Shown: piece after piece, positions 1-14,519 of the stretch
Layout: each line of letters opens with the position of its first letter
How positions within the stretch are numbered: the first letter of the stretch is position 1
Assembly: GCA_003344405.1 (NCBI GenBank)
Contig: NOWV01000205.1
Coordinates: forward strand, 1-64,000
Source of the DNA: Trichoplax sp. H2
Taxonomy: Eukaryota; Placozoa; Uniplacotomia; Trichoplacea
Length of the DNA: 64,000 nt
Reading direction: 5' to 3'
Program-made: the position numbers and the translations under genes
The notes under the pieces: model-generated
What the model was told of the DNA's origin: nothing
Databases searched by the model: none
The model's input: the letters and a program-made list of their open reading frames with translations, nothing else

Positions 1-380
1 TCTCCTCGTCCACATGGCATCATAGTTAGCCTTTATATACTTTCTAAGATATTTACTATTTACATTAATCTCACGTAGGAGATCTCACAACCATAACCTC
101 CTATCCAGTAATAATCTTACAACACGACTACAAATCGTGTCAGCATAAACAACTCTCTAACACAAAGGTTGCACATCATCAAGATTTATAGTTATCTAGT
201 CTATCATCCTATTCGAATACATACAAAATAACTAAGGACAGTTGATCATCAAAACACCTTACTAACAAACATCATAACACATCAATTTCCATCAATAACA
301 AACACCATAACACTTCAATTTCTATCTATAACAAACACCATAACACTTCTAACTCATCACGGCAAAAAGGTACCGTGACA
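1..380 (+). repeat. LTR fragment, 3' part (same family as 50597-51216)
   Basis: This stretch aligns base for base in length with 50837-51216 of the complete LTR, with scattered substitutions and no net indel, and ends with the same GGTACCGTGACA terminus. The 5' part lies outside the window. A 33-bp unit beginning AACAAACACC is repeated nearly three times at about 264-352. Whether this is a solo LTR or the 3' LTR of a longer element cannot be told. If it is a solo LTR, its target duplication should be ACCAG (381-385). Confidence 0.9.
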
Positions 381-3300
381 ACCAGATATAATGTCCGTGT
401 ATCATCCTCGTACTGATCTTTCGTTTAGCCGAGAAGTTACTTTGGTTATATGGTAAGTTAAACATACCATATTTGTATCTAACTGCTTTAATCTAGCTAT
501 TTGGTGAAATTACCTCGTCCATGATATTTTCCTTTACACAATTTTTCATGACAGTTCAATTTAGATCATTGCGGCATTTCTTTTACACATTCTCTGCTCA
601 ATTCTAAGCTGATCTAATGAATTTTCAATCTATATAAACTTCTCATTAGTCGAATATCGAAGAAACATTGTGACATCATCATAAATGATCATTTAAAAAG
701 AAATAGTAAAAAGAAAAGAGTTGATTGAATAACCCTAATTTAGATTTTTCAAAGATATGATATATACTATATAAATAAAATACACTGATCTCCAATTATA
801 TACTTGCTGCTAGTGTTTTAAAAGAAAATCGTTTGAAATCTATCATCTAGAGAAATTAGATAGTATGATTTTAAATTAAAATAGCGAGTACAGCATTCAT
901 TATTGAATTGATTAATGAATTGTAATGCTCAGATTATTTCTTTAATGAAAGTAATTATCAAATAGTTACAATCGACTTACATGGTCCTTGAGTGTTTGAA
1001 AAGGCTAAAGTCTAATGATGTGATAGGCAAAAATGATAGATATATGTATCAAAAGCACCGTATATAATATAGTAGCTTCATAATTTGGCTTTTATGCTTA
1101 GTGAAGAATAATCAGCGTTGGTATTGACGATGATGAAATATAAATTCTTTAAAATCAAGGCTTTAAAAAAGATTTAGCATTTCTTACTGTAGATATCGAG
1201 CAAAGATGTGAATAAAGCAAAATTTTAAAATTGTATTAGAGTATCATTATAATATAAAGCTTTTCATAAGCGATATTTGTTGAATAATCAGAAAATTCTG
1301 CCGTAATCGATTCTTAAAACCTGACTGATAAATGAAATCTAAAGTTCTTTTCTTGGGTGTTCGGAATTAATTACTATCGAGTGTTTCTTTAGAATTTAAT
1401 TCAATACTACAATATAGATATCCAGTGCTACTAAATCTATGTTAAGATAAACTTGATCTAGTACCGATAGAAGACAGAGTATAGCAACCGAAACGAATTT
1501 ATCAGAAGGTGTAACAGCCATAGCGATACCAAAATTAGGATAGAACTATAACTTCATCTTCTAATACTAAACAGTTATTCGCTATGCAAGCTAACAATAT
1601 CTTTCTAGGATAATAATTAGATATTGTGTTGTTTAAAGTCCACTATTAAGAATATATATAAAAATTACTAAATAAATCGCTCACCTTTTTAAAAATATTC
1701 CATTTACAGTCAGCACAGATTATGACCCTTAAAATAATTTTTGCCCTCTCAAAACTAGAACAGTAGTTGTACTATTTTCGTGTGACAAAAAATTGCATAA
1801 ATTGAGATAGCTAACTCGTATCTGACTTTTTTATTCACTGTTAAAAATGACATCAATCAAATAATATTAATTCGGTATTATATGTGTCACGATGTTACAT
1901 GTCGTGCAATTTCTATCGGTTTTGCTATTACAATACTACCGAAATTGAAATTTTGAATAATTCTATGATCAATGTATATCTAGTTTAATTATACTCGTTT
2001 AAATTAGCAGGCTGTCTAGAATAATATTTTGCCCTTCTATCATTGTAGGTGCTTTAATAAATATTTTCACATTTAATAGTAATATTCTGTGACATCCACT
2101 AGACTATATGCATACTAGTCTTCCATTATTTCACATAGCTTCCAATTTTCTGTGCATAAATTGTATTTAATACGTATATCATGTTTATTTACTGTAACAA
2201 TAATGGTCTAAGTCAAGTTGTATATATAACTATCTTTTGATGAAGTTTATAATACTAGTAAGCAATACACACTTTTTTATTTCATAATTATTAACGAAAA
2301 GGTAATACTGTTTAATTATTGTATGAAATCGTAAATAAGGTGTTAGCGGCTATTAAAATTTCCGGAAAATATGGGCTGACAATAGCTAAAAATAGCCTAT
2401 AAATTAATGTCATGTAGACACAAACAGAAGATATGATTATTCATACAATTTATGGAGTCAATACTTTATTAGTTTTACTCATAGTCTACTCTTTGCACAC
2501 TTTATGATCAATTCACCATACGGTAATACTACCCAATTTAATATCTATCTATTGGAATTCGTATTTGCAGTTGATATTAATGAACTTTTCGACGTAATTG
2601 TAAGAATATTTATGAAAATTCAAAATATTATAACATAAAAATTATTAGTTTGTATATAACCAAAATTGGTTATTGTATGCTGCCTTTGTATCTCTGAATA
2701 GTTACCCTGATCTATAATGTAGTTTAAGCTATATAGCAACATGATATAAATTTATATTTTGCTTTAAATTAGTTCTTAGAAAACTAGAATTTCTAAATTT
2801 TAAATTAAAAAATCGTAGTTTAATCGTCATAGAACACTCCTAGAACTGAATTATACTCACTTCCTGAAATGGTTGCAGATGTGAGTCTAATCCCGAATTT
2901 GGAAGGTTCTGTTAATATTAATTCCAAAAGTTGGCTTATACGTATATGCTTATGTTACAATTTAGCCTTTTTAAACGGGTCTAAAATACTATTATCTCTG
3001 ATACTCGTGTCCGTAACTGACTTAGGAGACTTATCGTAGTTAAATTAACTCTAAACTACACAGATAAGTTACCAACAGCTAATAGATTTAAGGACTTTAC
3101 TTTATTGAGATAAGTCTAAGTCAAAAAATCTACTAAAAAGTACGATAGGAAACTCTTGGCAATAATTATCGAGTAGATCTAGAAATGATTAAATGGAACT
3201 GAACAGCTAATTTAGTTCTCGGTTTTATATAGTTTCGCAAAATCTTATATATTACCCCACAAAATGAATTTTAAAATGAATTACTCTTATACGTTAACTG

Positions 3301-5034
3301 GTTAAGCACTAATCACTTGAAAAGAGACCTATTTTTCTAGGGGTAGTGGCTTAAGACCGAGCTCGCATACGATTACAATTAAGAGTGGTACTGCGATTGC
3401 TTTTAAAGTTGTTAAAGCTATAAATTATAGTCTATCCACTTGAGTGTACTTTTGGTAATGTTAAATGCTCCTTAGTGAGGACAATATTAGGCTTCTTTAC
3501 ATATCAGGATACAGTGCATAATATCATTTTATCTAAGAGGAGTCCTGCAGGAACTTGTATCGGCAGAAGAGCATATTTCATCTATTACGTTGAAATGTTT
3601 GTGAGATATTTGCTTTCTTATTGGAATTTGTAGTTTGGTGATCTTCTAATCACGTTTTATTAAAATAATTTGAAATTAAAGCTTAGAATTACTGCTTATA
3701 AGAGCTGGGTATACATTCTACGAGAGTTGCAACATTTGAAATGATCAGTTAGTTTTGTCATTAAATTTAAGGAATCTACATAGGTTTTGTATATTTCCAT
3801 ATTTGTAATTTAGTCATGCTGCTCGTGAATTAGTCGCTGATAGAATTGTTACACGCAGATTTCTAATTTAAGCATTAAAGGTGAGAAACTATTGCGTGCT
3901 AGAATAATTTATCATTATCAGATTTCTTATACTCCGAATCATTCATCTAATTAAATAGTATAACATGAGAATACATCTTACACGTTTATACGTCAACGCT
4001 AAGTATAACTCAAACTCGAGAATTACTATTACCGGTACTTCATATTGAGTAAATCTATGATTTGTTGCTATGACTTTGGTAATACGCATTTCAGTATAAG
4101 AAAGAATACCTTACTAGCACCGACTCAGCAATTTCCAGACATTTCCAGACCCCAACTGTGATTACATAAATGGAGGTGTGCTATTTATAAAATTATTTCC
4201 CAAAGCGACAATCTGAATTTAGGCAAATAACTGCATCTCAGTTTGTTAACCTAATTGATCGTGAACATAATCTTTTAGTTTCCTTGATTTGTGGTATTGT
4301 AAACGAATGATTATTAAAAGTATTCTTGTCTCTAGTTTAAGACATTATTTGTTGTACTTTTACGCAAGGATAATGAAATTTAATGAAACAGGAATGAAGA
4401 ATGAAGATTTACTTTATTTCATGAATATTTGAATGACGGTATACATAATTGATTTCAGAATGTACTGAAAATATAATAAAAACCTATGACAGTCAAGGAC
4501 TTAACTTAAATAAATCTGCGTTATACCCGTAAATAATTTAAATTAGTTAATCACTCTTACTGAAAAGACGTTTAAAACCTAATTTGTAATTGCCATTATT
4601 TTTAATGAAAATGTTTCGAAGATAAAGTAGTCTTGATGAAGCAGATTTCATCGTGACATTTGATCATACGACAATACGCGTATTTGACAAGATCACTATT
4701 CGGTCTAATAGCCATTTTGTAAGCTTTGCTCCATTTAGCAGATATCAATACCTTAGTTGAGGATAATGAGCATACAACAGGTTCTAGTTCTACAATTTCG
4801 TCCATTTTATGAGTATCTTATACATTTAGCTATTGATATTTGATTATAAATTAGCAATAAAATCGCAAGTTATGCCAATGGAAACAAAAATTAAGTTCAT
4901 AGTATAAAGATGCATATGTTGGTACTTCAATTATCTACGGGTTAAAAACATAATGTAGGAATTTAACTTGCTGTATAAGGTGATCTACTAAACACAAACA
5001 CTAACAGACTATATGTACTGTTGCTAGTCTCTAA
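381..5034. other. Intergenic, no gene seen
   Basis: AT-rich sequence with stops in all frames. The only open stretch is a 67-codon minus-strand frame at 4602-4805 with no recognisable domain and no supporting splice context. I see no RNA gene or repeat here. Confidence 0.5.
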
Positions 5035-8000
5035 CTAGGACTTTTGCTTATGTTCTTGTTTATCGTCTTCCAATTTTGCAGCACTTTTCCTTTTCAAGTA
5101 GCAAAATATAGAAAGTAGGCAAACAATAACTACAAATGCAACTCCTCCCGTGATTAATCCTGTTATCGTGCGAACTATTAAAATAAATAGATAGGATTAG
5201 GTCGTAAGGCAACATAAGGTTTAGAAATAGTACTATGAATATGATATATAATAAGGCTTTAATTTCTAGATCCAATAGTTATTAAAGACATCAAGTTTAA
5301 ATTTTAATTGGATAACTGGCCTGTACTTACAGTCAAAGCTGGGCGGTATTGGACAAATACCTTCTTTCCCTGGGATACATCTAAGGTAAAAATTAATGAT
5401 TATTATCCTTCGTTAATGCTTTTGTTTATAGTTAATGGCAATTTAAATTTTTAACCAAAAAATTTATGCTACGCAATCTTGAAAGATAAAGAAATATACG
5501 ATATTTATTGTGATTGGTTAACTAGTTTAACTAAACGTCTAGAAAATATACTATATGGAATTATTTAGGGCTAGTAAAAGATATATCGTTTGGCTGGCAA
5601 CGATAACATTAGACAACAGCCAAGATAACTGCTGTCTTGAACTATGCACTGTAAAAGAGTAGGTTATAGTGAGGCCCCGATATTAATAAAGAAGATGGCA
5701 ACGCTAGACCTGTGTAGACTAGTGTTACTAAGGATCATCTTATAGTGTTAAGATTATCGCGTACTGTTAGTGGATAATAAAAGAGATATTAACTGTAACC
5801 TTAAGTAAGACTACAGCGCGCCTAGGTAAGCGACAACAGCATGTCTTCGTAACTCATATATGATTGAATCAGAGTGAGGAATGGCAATCATACCTTGTTA
5901 CGAGTCTTAAACTTGCAGGAGCCAAACTAAATATTGAGTAGAATAAGTAAAACTATAGGTTGAAATAACTTGGATTTAACTTGAATTGACTAAGCTGGAT
6001 GATTTGACAAACATGTTTGTCAACATGCCTACAGAAAATATATAAAAGGATGACTCCCTTTAAGAGGAGTTCAATCGATAGCCTCTGAGCTAGTTGTTTG
6101 TAGTTACGTGATTTGAAGTTTTACGAACGTAATATCCACAGTAATTTTATGCTTTGAACTATTTATAACCAATACACTGTGATAATAACTACTGGGTGGC
6201 TAGTTAAAGTATGGCTAAAGGTAGCACATTTATTACAATCACCTTTGTGTTTATAAAGTGGATAAACTGCGTCTAAAATTATAAAGTTTGATAGAGTGAT
6301 CATACCGGCCATTAATCTTTAATTTGGCTATTTAATTAGTTAACGAAAGGTAATGTACTTGGATAGTTTATCAAAAATTAGCAGATATTTTAAATAAATT
6401 AACTAAGAGCATTTATAAATACTTTGTCCTTAATTAGATAGGGATGCAAATATTGCTACTAATAAAATTGTAGCTATGGCATAGCTCGTAGGATTTTGCA
6501 AATAAAAATCTTGTAAAAACTTTATATGATATGACAAATCAAGGATACACTTTATCTTTAATCAGCAATAGCAAAATTGTACTGAAATTTTAGAAATAAA
6601 TTTTAAATGTTTAGAGATCCTTAACATCAGGTATTTAATAGTTCCAGTTTCAACATACCTGCATATAGCCCGATCGTCATTAGTGACAACACAAACCGTT
6701 GTATTTGAGCAATTTGCATTACATTCTATCAAATAGAAAAAATTGAATAAAGCAAATATCCTATCATTAACATTTTATTACAAAATTGGAACTTTTTGCT
6801 TACCGCTATATTTTTAAACATTCATTCAACTAAAAACTGAAATGAATATTATTGATGAAATAAGCTATTTGATATATTCTCGCAGCCACCTTAAGACAAA
6901 AGTACTAAACTTACCAGTACAATTCTTATGATATGATATGCCGGTAGTTTCCTGATCACATCTACATCTAAAGTCACCATCAGTATTGATACAGATTTGG
7001 TGCTGTAGAGTGCACACTGATTGGGAGCTATTGCATTCGTTAATGTCTAAATAATTGTTAAGTGAAAAATTTTACATGTTGAACTAATGTAATGAAAATG
7101 ATATATAATTATTGGTATCGCAATGTTCAATTAAATTTTTAAATAATCAACTTATTTTAAGTCTCTCATAATTAATTGTCGAGAATCTGTATCAGCTTAT
7201 TAAATGAAATACAAACATTAATTATTTGTTACCAGTGGTAATAATTCATTTGTTAAATTATCATAACCTTAAAATTGTTAAAAATTAAGTTAAAGAAAAA
7301 TTAATCAAGTATAATAACTGCATCATAATAAAAGGAAACTGCTCTTGGAGCCATACTAAACTTACCTATAATCCTGTTTGTTTAGTGTAATTAAGAATGA
7401 TTTTGAAGAATTGATTCTTGTTGCAGTTTGCTACGCACACTCTACTCAATAATTACCGTACACTAATTTTTAATGGTAAGGTTACATTCGATACTTATAT
7501 GGCTCTTTAAATTAATTGCTTCAAAGTAATTTAATACTAGTATTACGTAAGATTGAACAAGGTACATTCGAGTAAATGTCCAATTTTTTCGGTTACTTCT
7601 TTGTTGAGTTCAACTTTACATTACCTTTCCAATATCAGTTTTAGGATAGTAAATTACAAATTTCATATACTAAAGAAAACCTTCATAGTAGCAGTAGTTA
7701 TTTAGCAATTTGAATTTTATTTCAGTTTATGTTAGCTATTTCACTTTTAGTTGTAAAAATTGATTCAAAAGCAATAGCTTGAATTTTGAATGTAACAATG
7801 TTAGCCTCCACTAAGGCATAAATATTTTGCGATAGAATCTAGTATTTTGATAATCATGTAGGAGTACTGTATTCTGAAGAGTAATTTAATAAATATCTTA
7901 AATGACTGTTACAGTGTTATATACTGTATTAGAGTAGAAATATCTATGTTAGGATAATTCTGTTAGCCTATCCTTATTTAGTTAACTTCTAATTTGGATA

Positions 8001-10753
8001 TACTGAGTTTTAATATAGCACTGACTTTTTATGACAGTGAAACATATACACATACTGAATTAATAGTTATAATAGGGAATGTAAATCGTCTACTTACAGT
8101 TCGAATTATTGTGATTGTAATTTACTTATGGTAGACTGTAAATTATCATGGAAATGTTCCATAATAGGACATATCGTAATCTGACTGTTCTGTATTAGTC
8201 ATTACATGTCTATTTTCGTAAATACTGTTGTCTGTATTAAGGGAGCAGTGGCTATAATTAATATCTAATTCAGTGAATGATTCCAAAGTTAATCGTACTA
8301 ACTATGACTCATGAGCTATTGAGGAATAGTATATAAATGCAGTATATCGTGAAATAAAGAGAATTCTCCAACTTAGTGTTTAACGTAAAATACGAGGCGT
8401 TTAAGTCTATGTGTAGTCTGCTATTAGAGCAAAAGTGTTTGTGATAGTGCAGATATCGTTCCTTGATAAGTGATTCAAGGAATTGACTTATTGATCGTAC
8501 ATTACGTTATCTTGTTGCAAAGCTGTTTTGTGACAATGACTCAGCTTAAAATTACTACTAAGCCAATAATTATTTATAATTATATATTAAAGCTCAAATA
8601 TTAGAAATATCTTCGTAGATGATAACCAAGTTATTAATCTAAGATTCTAAAACTGGTGGAAAGTGGTTATCGTGTCATGAAAAATTTTAAATTATTCTAG
8701 TGAAGATTCGTAAATTTCTTCCAATTTTATAAAATATATTAATTTATATTGCAAAAACTATAAATGACGACCACAATAATTTAATGTCCATACAAGATGT
8801 TTGTTAAATATCTAATAAGTTAAATTAAATTATCGAACACTTTTTCATAATGAAGAAAAATAGCTTTAGTTTGAGGAATCTAAAACAAACCTTCACATTT
8901 TATTCCATCACCGTAGTAGCCCTTTGCACATCGACATTGATAATATATTGTGTCATTCAAGATAGAACGTATACAGGTAGCACGGAGATCACAGTCTAAT
9001 CCTTCCTGATTGCATAGATTTTCATTTACGATAGTTGTACCTGGTATAAAATTTAATTAAGAGAATAAAGGATACTTCATTTTTAGCTAAACAAGCATAT
9101 GTTACGAATATAATATTTCTTAGAATAAGATTTCTTCTTGAATAATTAAGCTTAGCTATTTATATCATCGCCATTAACGTTATTTTGCGATAGTAATTTT
9201 TAATCTTAAAGATTTATAGAATTTATAATGGTCTTGATTTTATTACTCTATTCAATAAATTTTGGTAGATTAGGCAGATAGCTTTAGATTTCTGATTACA
9301 AGCCAGGAATAGCCCTAACCTGGAACAAGGATTGGGAGAGTATTTTCTATCCTTTACTACTGTTATTTGGAATACCAGACAATTGGTATTCCAAGGTAGA
9401 TAAGATTTAACACAGGAAGACCTTCAAGACTTACTAGAAAATCGTAATCTAATTTATTGTTAGCGGACCAGCCGTTTATATAGGTTTCGAACCTAACACT
9501 GGCTTAGCTACACAAGTCACCTCGTCTATTAGAAAGTAACCTAATTAATACCCTAAAGAGATTCTATCTGTAAAGATTAGATACAGTCTAATCTTATTAA
9601 ATTTACTGTAATAGTATTAAAATAATCAATGCTTATTAATAGTTTAACAGATACATATAAAGCTATCCTGCTAAGATATTTCCTCTAAACTTAGGAATTG
9701 TATTTTGTACCTTAACAACCTTGGAGTTGATAAATATAATCTAGTTTAGCTGGTTGGCAATTACTATTTTAGTCTATGTAATCCTAAATTAAGAATATCA
9801 GCTACTAACTACTAAAATTACAATAAAGGAAACCGTAAAAAATTTCTGAGATATAAACATATATCGAACGTAACATATAAAAAAAATATACTTCGCAAAG
9901 ATTACTTTCGTGATATTTGTGTACAGCCATATATTTTATGATGGCATTTTATGTATATGTAGTATAATATTTCGAGATTAAATACAACTTTAACACTAAT
10001 TTATTACAGTCAAATCCGTTAAAGATCTGCGTAATACAAATTAGCCTAAATGAAAATAGATAAAATCCACCAATTGTATTTTTACTTGATGATGACAAAC
10101 TGCTACGTAAGTAAATTAAATTACTCGATACTATTACTGAATTATAGATTAATTGAGTATAAGAAATTAGATTAAATTGATTTTCATCAATTTTCACTGG
10201 TAATTTTGTAATTTTGACAGATGAATACTATTGTATAACTTACTCGTTATTCCTTGACACATTCCGAAAAATATTTACAGGTCAGATTAGCTTAATTAAA
10301 TGGATGTAATCCTAAACCTGCGATCAATAAGGAGCACAATCGTTTCTTTGACTATCTTGTAGAGTAAACTAAACGAAATTTTTAATTGCTGAGATGTTTT
10401 TCAAGGTTTCATATTATTTAAGATAACTTGACATACAGTATTTAAGTGACTACCAGACATTGACAAAAGGATGGCAGGTCTAGGAAACGAAGGCAAGATC
10501 AGCCATAACAGTTTTTATGTTTCCATTTACAGTAAAAACTATGATATAATGCTTCATGGTATTTCAAATTTAACTTAATTTATGATTAATTTAATATTAT
10601 TAACCACATTTTGGTAGATCATTCATGATATGGTTTACAAACCCATATTTATTACAAATATAATATTATGTCTATATGTAAACCTATAGATAGCTATAGA
10701 ATAATTTTAAACTTCTACTTACGCCGTTCTTGAGGATAGGAGTGAAGGACATG
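5035..10753 (-). CDS. EGF-repeat single-pass membrane protein, paralog A (5' exon missing)
   Basis: Predicted type I membrane protein. Exons in gene order: 10753-10723, 9040-8891, 7046-6915, 6725-6659, 5380-5331, 5174-5035. All joins are GT...AG and in frame, giving 189 residues plus the missing start. Exon 2 is an EGF module (six Cys, spacing x6, x5, x12, x1, x10). Exon 3 is a calcium-binding EGF opening DINEC, with the hydroxylation motif CINTDGDFRC. Exons 4 and 5 form a third EGF next to the membrane, with an intron between its fourth and fifth Cys. Exon 6 holds the membrane helix (GLITGG then VVIVCLLSIF), a basic stop-transfer CYLKRKS and a short charged tail ending HKQKS. Unlike paralogs B and C, the tail is not split by an intron. 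NxS/T sites fit an extracellular location. Function is inferred as adhesion or signalling. The signal-peptide exon should lie upstream of 10753 and was not found. Confidence 0.85.
6004..6047 (+). promoter_or_regulatory. Perfect 20-bp palindrome next to a TATA-like motif
   Basis: TTGACAAACATGTTTGTCAA (6004-6023) is its own reverse complement. A TATATAAAAGG motif follows about 20 bases later. The block lies in the intron between the exons at 6725-6659 and 5380-5331 of paralog A, in a stretch (about 5580-6120) slightly less AT-rich than its surroundings. It could be an old LTR promoter. I could not find matching target duplications, so this is tentative. Confidence 0.3.
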
Positions 10754-13700
10754 CTAATAAATAAGAAATGGGAAAAATTAGACGTGGTAACGTTATTAAC
10801 ATATAGTGTAATAGCCACGAAATTTATTACCAAGTATTAGATTTAATTCTATTGGCACTAACTGACTTAGAGTGAAGATTATCGGTTAATTAATTAATTT
10901 AAATATATCGCGGGAGTATAAATACGGAAACAATACATTTCATTAGCTATAGAGTAGAAGATAGTTCAGTGCGCATAGATGGGACAAACGGTTGAAGAAA
11001 AATAGTTATAAATGATAGTGAAGTTCAACCTCAGAATTTAAATTAGAATGACTGTTTCTCTATGATCAATTAAACGCTAATTGCGGAATGGTGAATCTTA
11101 ATTTATTTCATATTACTATAACCAAAATCTTTCTATAATAAGGTATCCAATGTCTTTTACTTAACGAATATTAGCAGCATAAGTAAGTCGTTTAGACTTT
11201 TACTCAATTATGCGATTATTTTTTAGACTACGATAAGAAAATTTTTCAGTGAAACTGGAAAAAAACTGTCGTACGCTGCCGAAGCTTATCATTAAATAGT
11301 AGCAATCAGTTGCTTGATGATTAAAATAGTACAATAATTTGAAATTACCTGCTGAAATAGAAATAGTAAATAGAATGCCACGACTACCTTTGCGAAGATA
11401 GGAAACTTGCAATGATGTACCATGATATTAAAATACTTGATAAACGGGGCTATGGATTAACAATTTCAAGCGAGATAAACCCTTTATAGTAAAATACTCT
11501 TTCGATCAATTTACCAATCACACGATAAAATATACCCTTATTATCTTTTGTTCCGTAGATTAGTGAAAACTATTCTGTAGGGCACCAGCTGACATTTATA
11601 ATTCGATTGTGATACTGCACTTAAATGTCAGTTCTTCATATACTAGGCAGTTTCTTTTGATGAGCTGCACATTACAATATTCAGTTCATCTGTCAATAAT
11701 TTACCAGAATAAGACATCATTTGGCCGCAGATTAGCATAATAGGGGTCATTAAGCGAGGGAAGCAAGTCATTTCATGGTCTTTATATATAATTTTTTATT
11801 AGGAAATGATAAACCATCGTTCTCATCACATAATACAAATGCAGGTATTATAATAACCGTAGGTAAAGAGTAAGCGACATGTATTTTCGCCGTTATTTTA
11901 TGGAGATTTTTACTAGCATAATGGAGAACTATAATTTAGAGTACTGTAAGACACTGTATCTCTATTAGAATTACTTTTAAAGCAGTAGAATTTTTATGGT
12001 AGATAGTTTAAAAAAGGCACTCAAAATTTCTTTACTAGACCGTAATTCCGGCTACGCTGAAATATAAGGAAACGCTATAAAATGCGCTTTAGACAGATCG
12101 TATCTTTGTATGTTTTCATGGTCTAATATATGCTGAGAATTCATAGTTTATTTAATTTAAATTAGGTCGAAATATCGCAGTTTTTATTAAAAATAGTTCA
12201 TATTTTTGCTTTTAACTAAGCTAGCCGCTATGCTTTATAATATGGTCTTCAAATCCGTAATTTTGCATATAAGTTTCAAGGCTATATCAAGAGTGGTATA
12301 GTTATCAATTGAGGCAAGCTATCATTGAACGATCGCCTGCATCCTTATTTTAAATGCTATATCAAGTGAATCTCTTTCCAATAAAATTCAAACTCACTCC
12401 TATTCTGACAAAAAACAGATAAAAATAATCTCCTGATAACCCTACTAAAGATCAAGCGCTGAATTGAGCATAATTGTTTGTATCTACGATATAAGCAATA
12501 AAAAGACGTTAAGTAAGGGTAGATAAGTTCCAAGACAAATATTGACAAACAAGGTAACATATTAAAAATATATTAATATAATACAATAGCTGAAATCTTA
12601 TATAATAATAAAAAATGTCATTTGACAAACACTGTATCCGAACTTTAATCTGTATTATTTTTCCACGTGATGTGGTCAAGTGCTATTGCACACTAGCGCT
12701 TTACATTTATTCTCGGTGAGATTTTACTACCATTATATCCAATTTTATGCTAATAGTCGCAATTAAAGCCTTTATTACATTAGCTTATAGCTGAATGGCT
12801 TGAAGTTGATTAAGATCTTGCCCAGCAATGTAATTGTTGCTATCAATGATCTTTTCGTTTAAACTTATGCTACCTTGGTAGATCGCCATTAGAGCATGTC
12901 ACAGTACGTAATTCCCAAAATGAATTGATTCTTTCGGAACCTTAATATAGCAAACTTAATTCCCGTTGTTATTTACTGAGAACAGTCAGCTAAGCCTTGA
13001 GATGAGCTAATCAGAACTTAAAAACTAATCTGATATAATACCAATAAGAAATATATAAAAATTTGTGATCTGATGGTCATTTTTTATTGCTTTTTATTTC
13101 TGTTATGTATTAATTATAATTATAATAATTTTTTATATTCTATTATTTTGCGTTCGTTCAGCGTTACCCTATCTTTTGCCTTTGTTTCATGGAATGAATA
13201 CCCATCACAATATTATTTAGTATTCATTATAAATATCTTAAAATATAATCTAATTGATTATTAATGAGGTAATTAAGTGATGGAGACCGTGATTAAGAAG
13301 CATAAAGATTACTTCAAAAGCTTCAAATCTCTACTATGTACCTAGTTTTCAGCTTTAAGAACCGTTATTGACCAACAGTCTTAAAAGCAAACAAATCAGT
13401 GTAATTATGCAATAGTTACTTTATCCAGCAAAATCGATATTTCCGAGTGCAGAAAATTTTAATTATGTTTCATAAACTGATTTATTGCTAGAAGTCTGAC
13501 GTAAGATATTTATTTAACAAAAAGCTTACTACAAAGCAAGACTGTTCATTAGCTTCCGCTTACTGTGAAGACTTATTTCCTGCATCTTTACCAGTCGCAA
13601 TAATATTTTGAAAAAATATTCGTAAATAATATTGATTCCTCTTAGATACTCTTGATAGTAGGCACAATAATCACGATGAAAATTAGCTATTAAGGTATTT

Positions 13701-14519
13701 GTTAATGATTTGCGAGCCTCGATAAGTTAGCCATATTAAGAATGAAGAACTTAATAGCTAAATGAGACTCTTTTCATAGTTACTGTACTCGTTTATTACA
13801 CAGCCGTGCATCTTGTTATTTATAGACCAGTCTGGGCATCGAAATCAATATCTTGCTCGAGAAATACCAAATTTTAGAGGTTATACTTGATTATGTAGTT
13901 ATCACTATATATTACTTTGCTATAGCAAGTTTAACTCAAGTCAAAAAAGGAGGAATATACAGTAGGCAACTGCTACAGGATCATATCGACTATCTATGCC
14001 TGCTCTATTTTATCACTTTATCTCCTTAAAAGTATCGAAAGCACGAGTTTTTACAGGATGAGTTAACCATAATGTCACTGTTATGATCTCAGTTAATTAC
14101 AGTAGCGCAGTATGTGACCAATAGTATAAAACGGCGCACATGTACTGCTTCTAGTATGAGATGAGGATTCTTCAGTCAAGATAGTATCTGATAGCCAAAT
14201 ATTCGTGTATCACATTAGAGAATTACTCAATTTTGTTAGCTAAAATTTGGGGATACGTAAGTAAACCTACAGTAATAGTGGGAGACTATTACATACTCGT
14301 TACAGCCTTGAATGCTGTATCCATCTTGTAAGCTGTCGTAATCTGTATGCTGTAATAATTTAACAGCTTCATAAAATCAAATCTTGCGTTTTAAACTATT
14401 TAATCTCAATATTTCATGAGATATATCATCAATAACTTGGTTCATATATGAACCAATATCCTTAATCGAAGTATTTATAATACTTTAAGTTGTTTTATCG
14501 TTTTATTTTCCATATGTTA
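10754..14519. other. Upstream of paralog A; no further exon supported
   Basis: The first exon of paralog A is expected here, ending in phase 0 with a GT donor. No minus-strand ATG followed by a hydrophobic stretch and a phase-0 donor could be chosen with confidence. Open frames of 60-70 codons (for example at 11200-11412 and 12357-12560) have no domain features. A perfect 20-bp palindrome TTGGTTCATATATGAACCAA lies at 14437-14456. Confidence 0.45.

Noticed and set aside
4602-4805. A 67-codon minus-strand frame beginning MDEIVELEPVVCSLSS, 230 bp beyond the stop of EGF paralog A.
   Set aside because: It has no domain, no splice support and a length that chance frames reach in this window; kept only as a note.
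5580-6330. A full LTR around the TATA motif at 6040.
   Set aside because: I tried the available TGT starts and CA ends and found no pair with matching five-base flanks.
9367-9394. Hairpin TTGGAATACC/GGTATTCCAA with an 8-base loop; similar short hairpins at 15426-15459 and 17263-17292.
   Set aside because: Stems of about ten pairs with short loops are expected a few times by chance in 64 kb this AT-rich, and none sits next to a gene end or repeat boundary.
9467-9531. A GGTTCGAAACC-like B box on the minus strand near 9485-9495, with A-box-like bases close by, suggesting a tRNA or SINE.
   Set aside because: The two boxes are only about ten bases apart, no acceptor stem or anticodon arm can be formed, and no CCA-end or terminator is visible.
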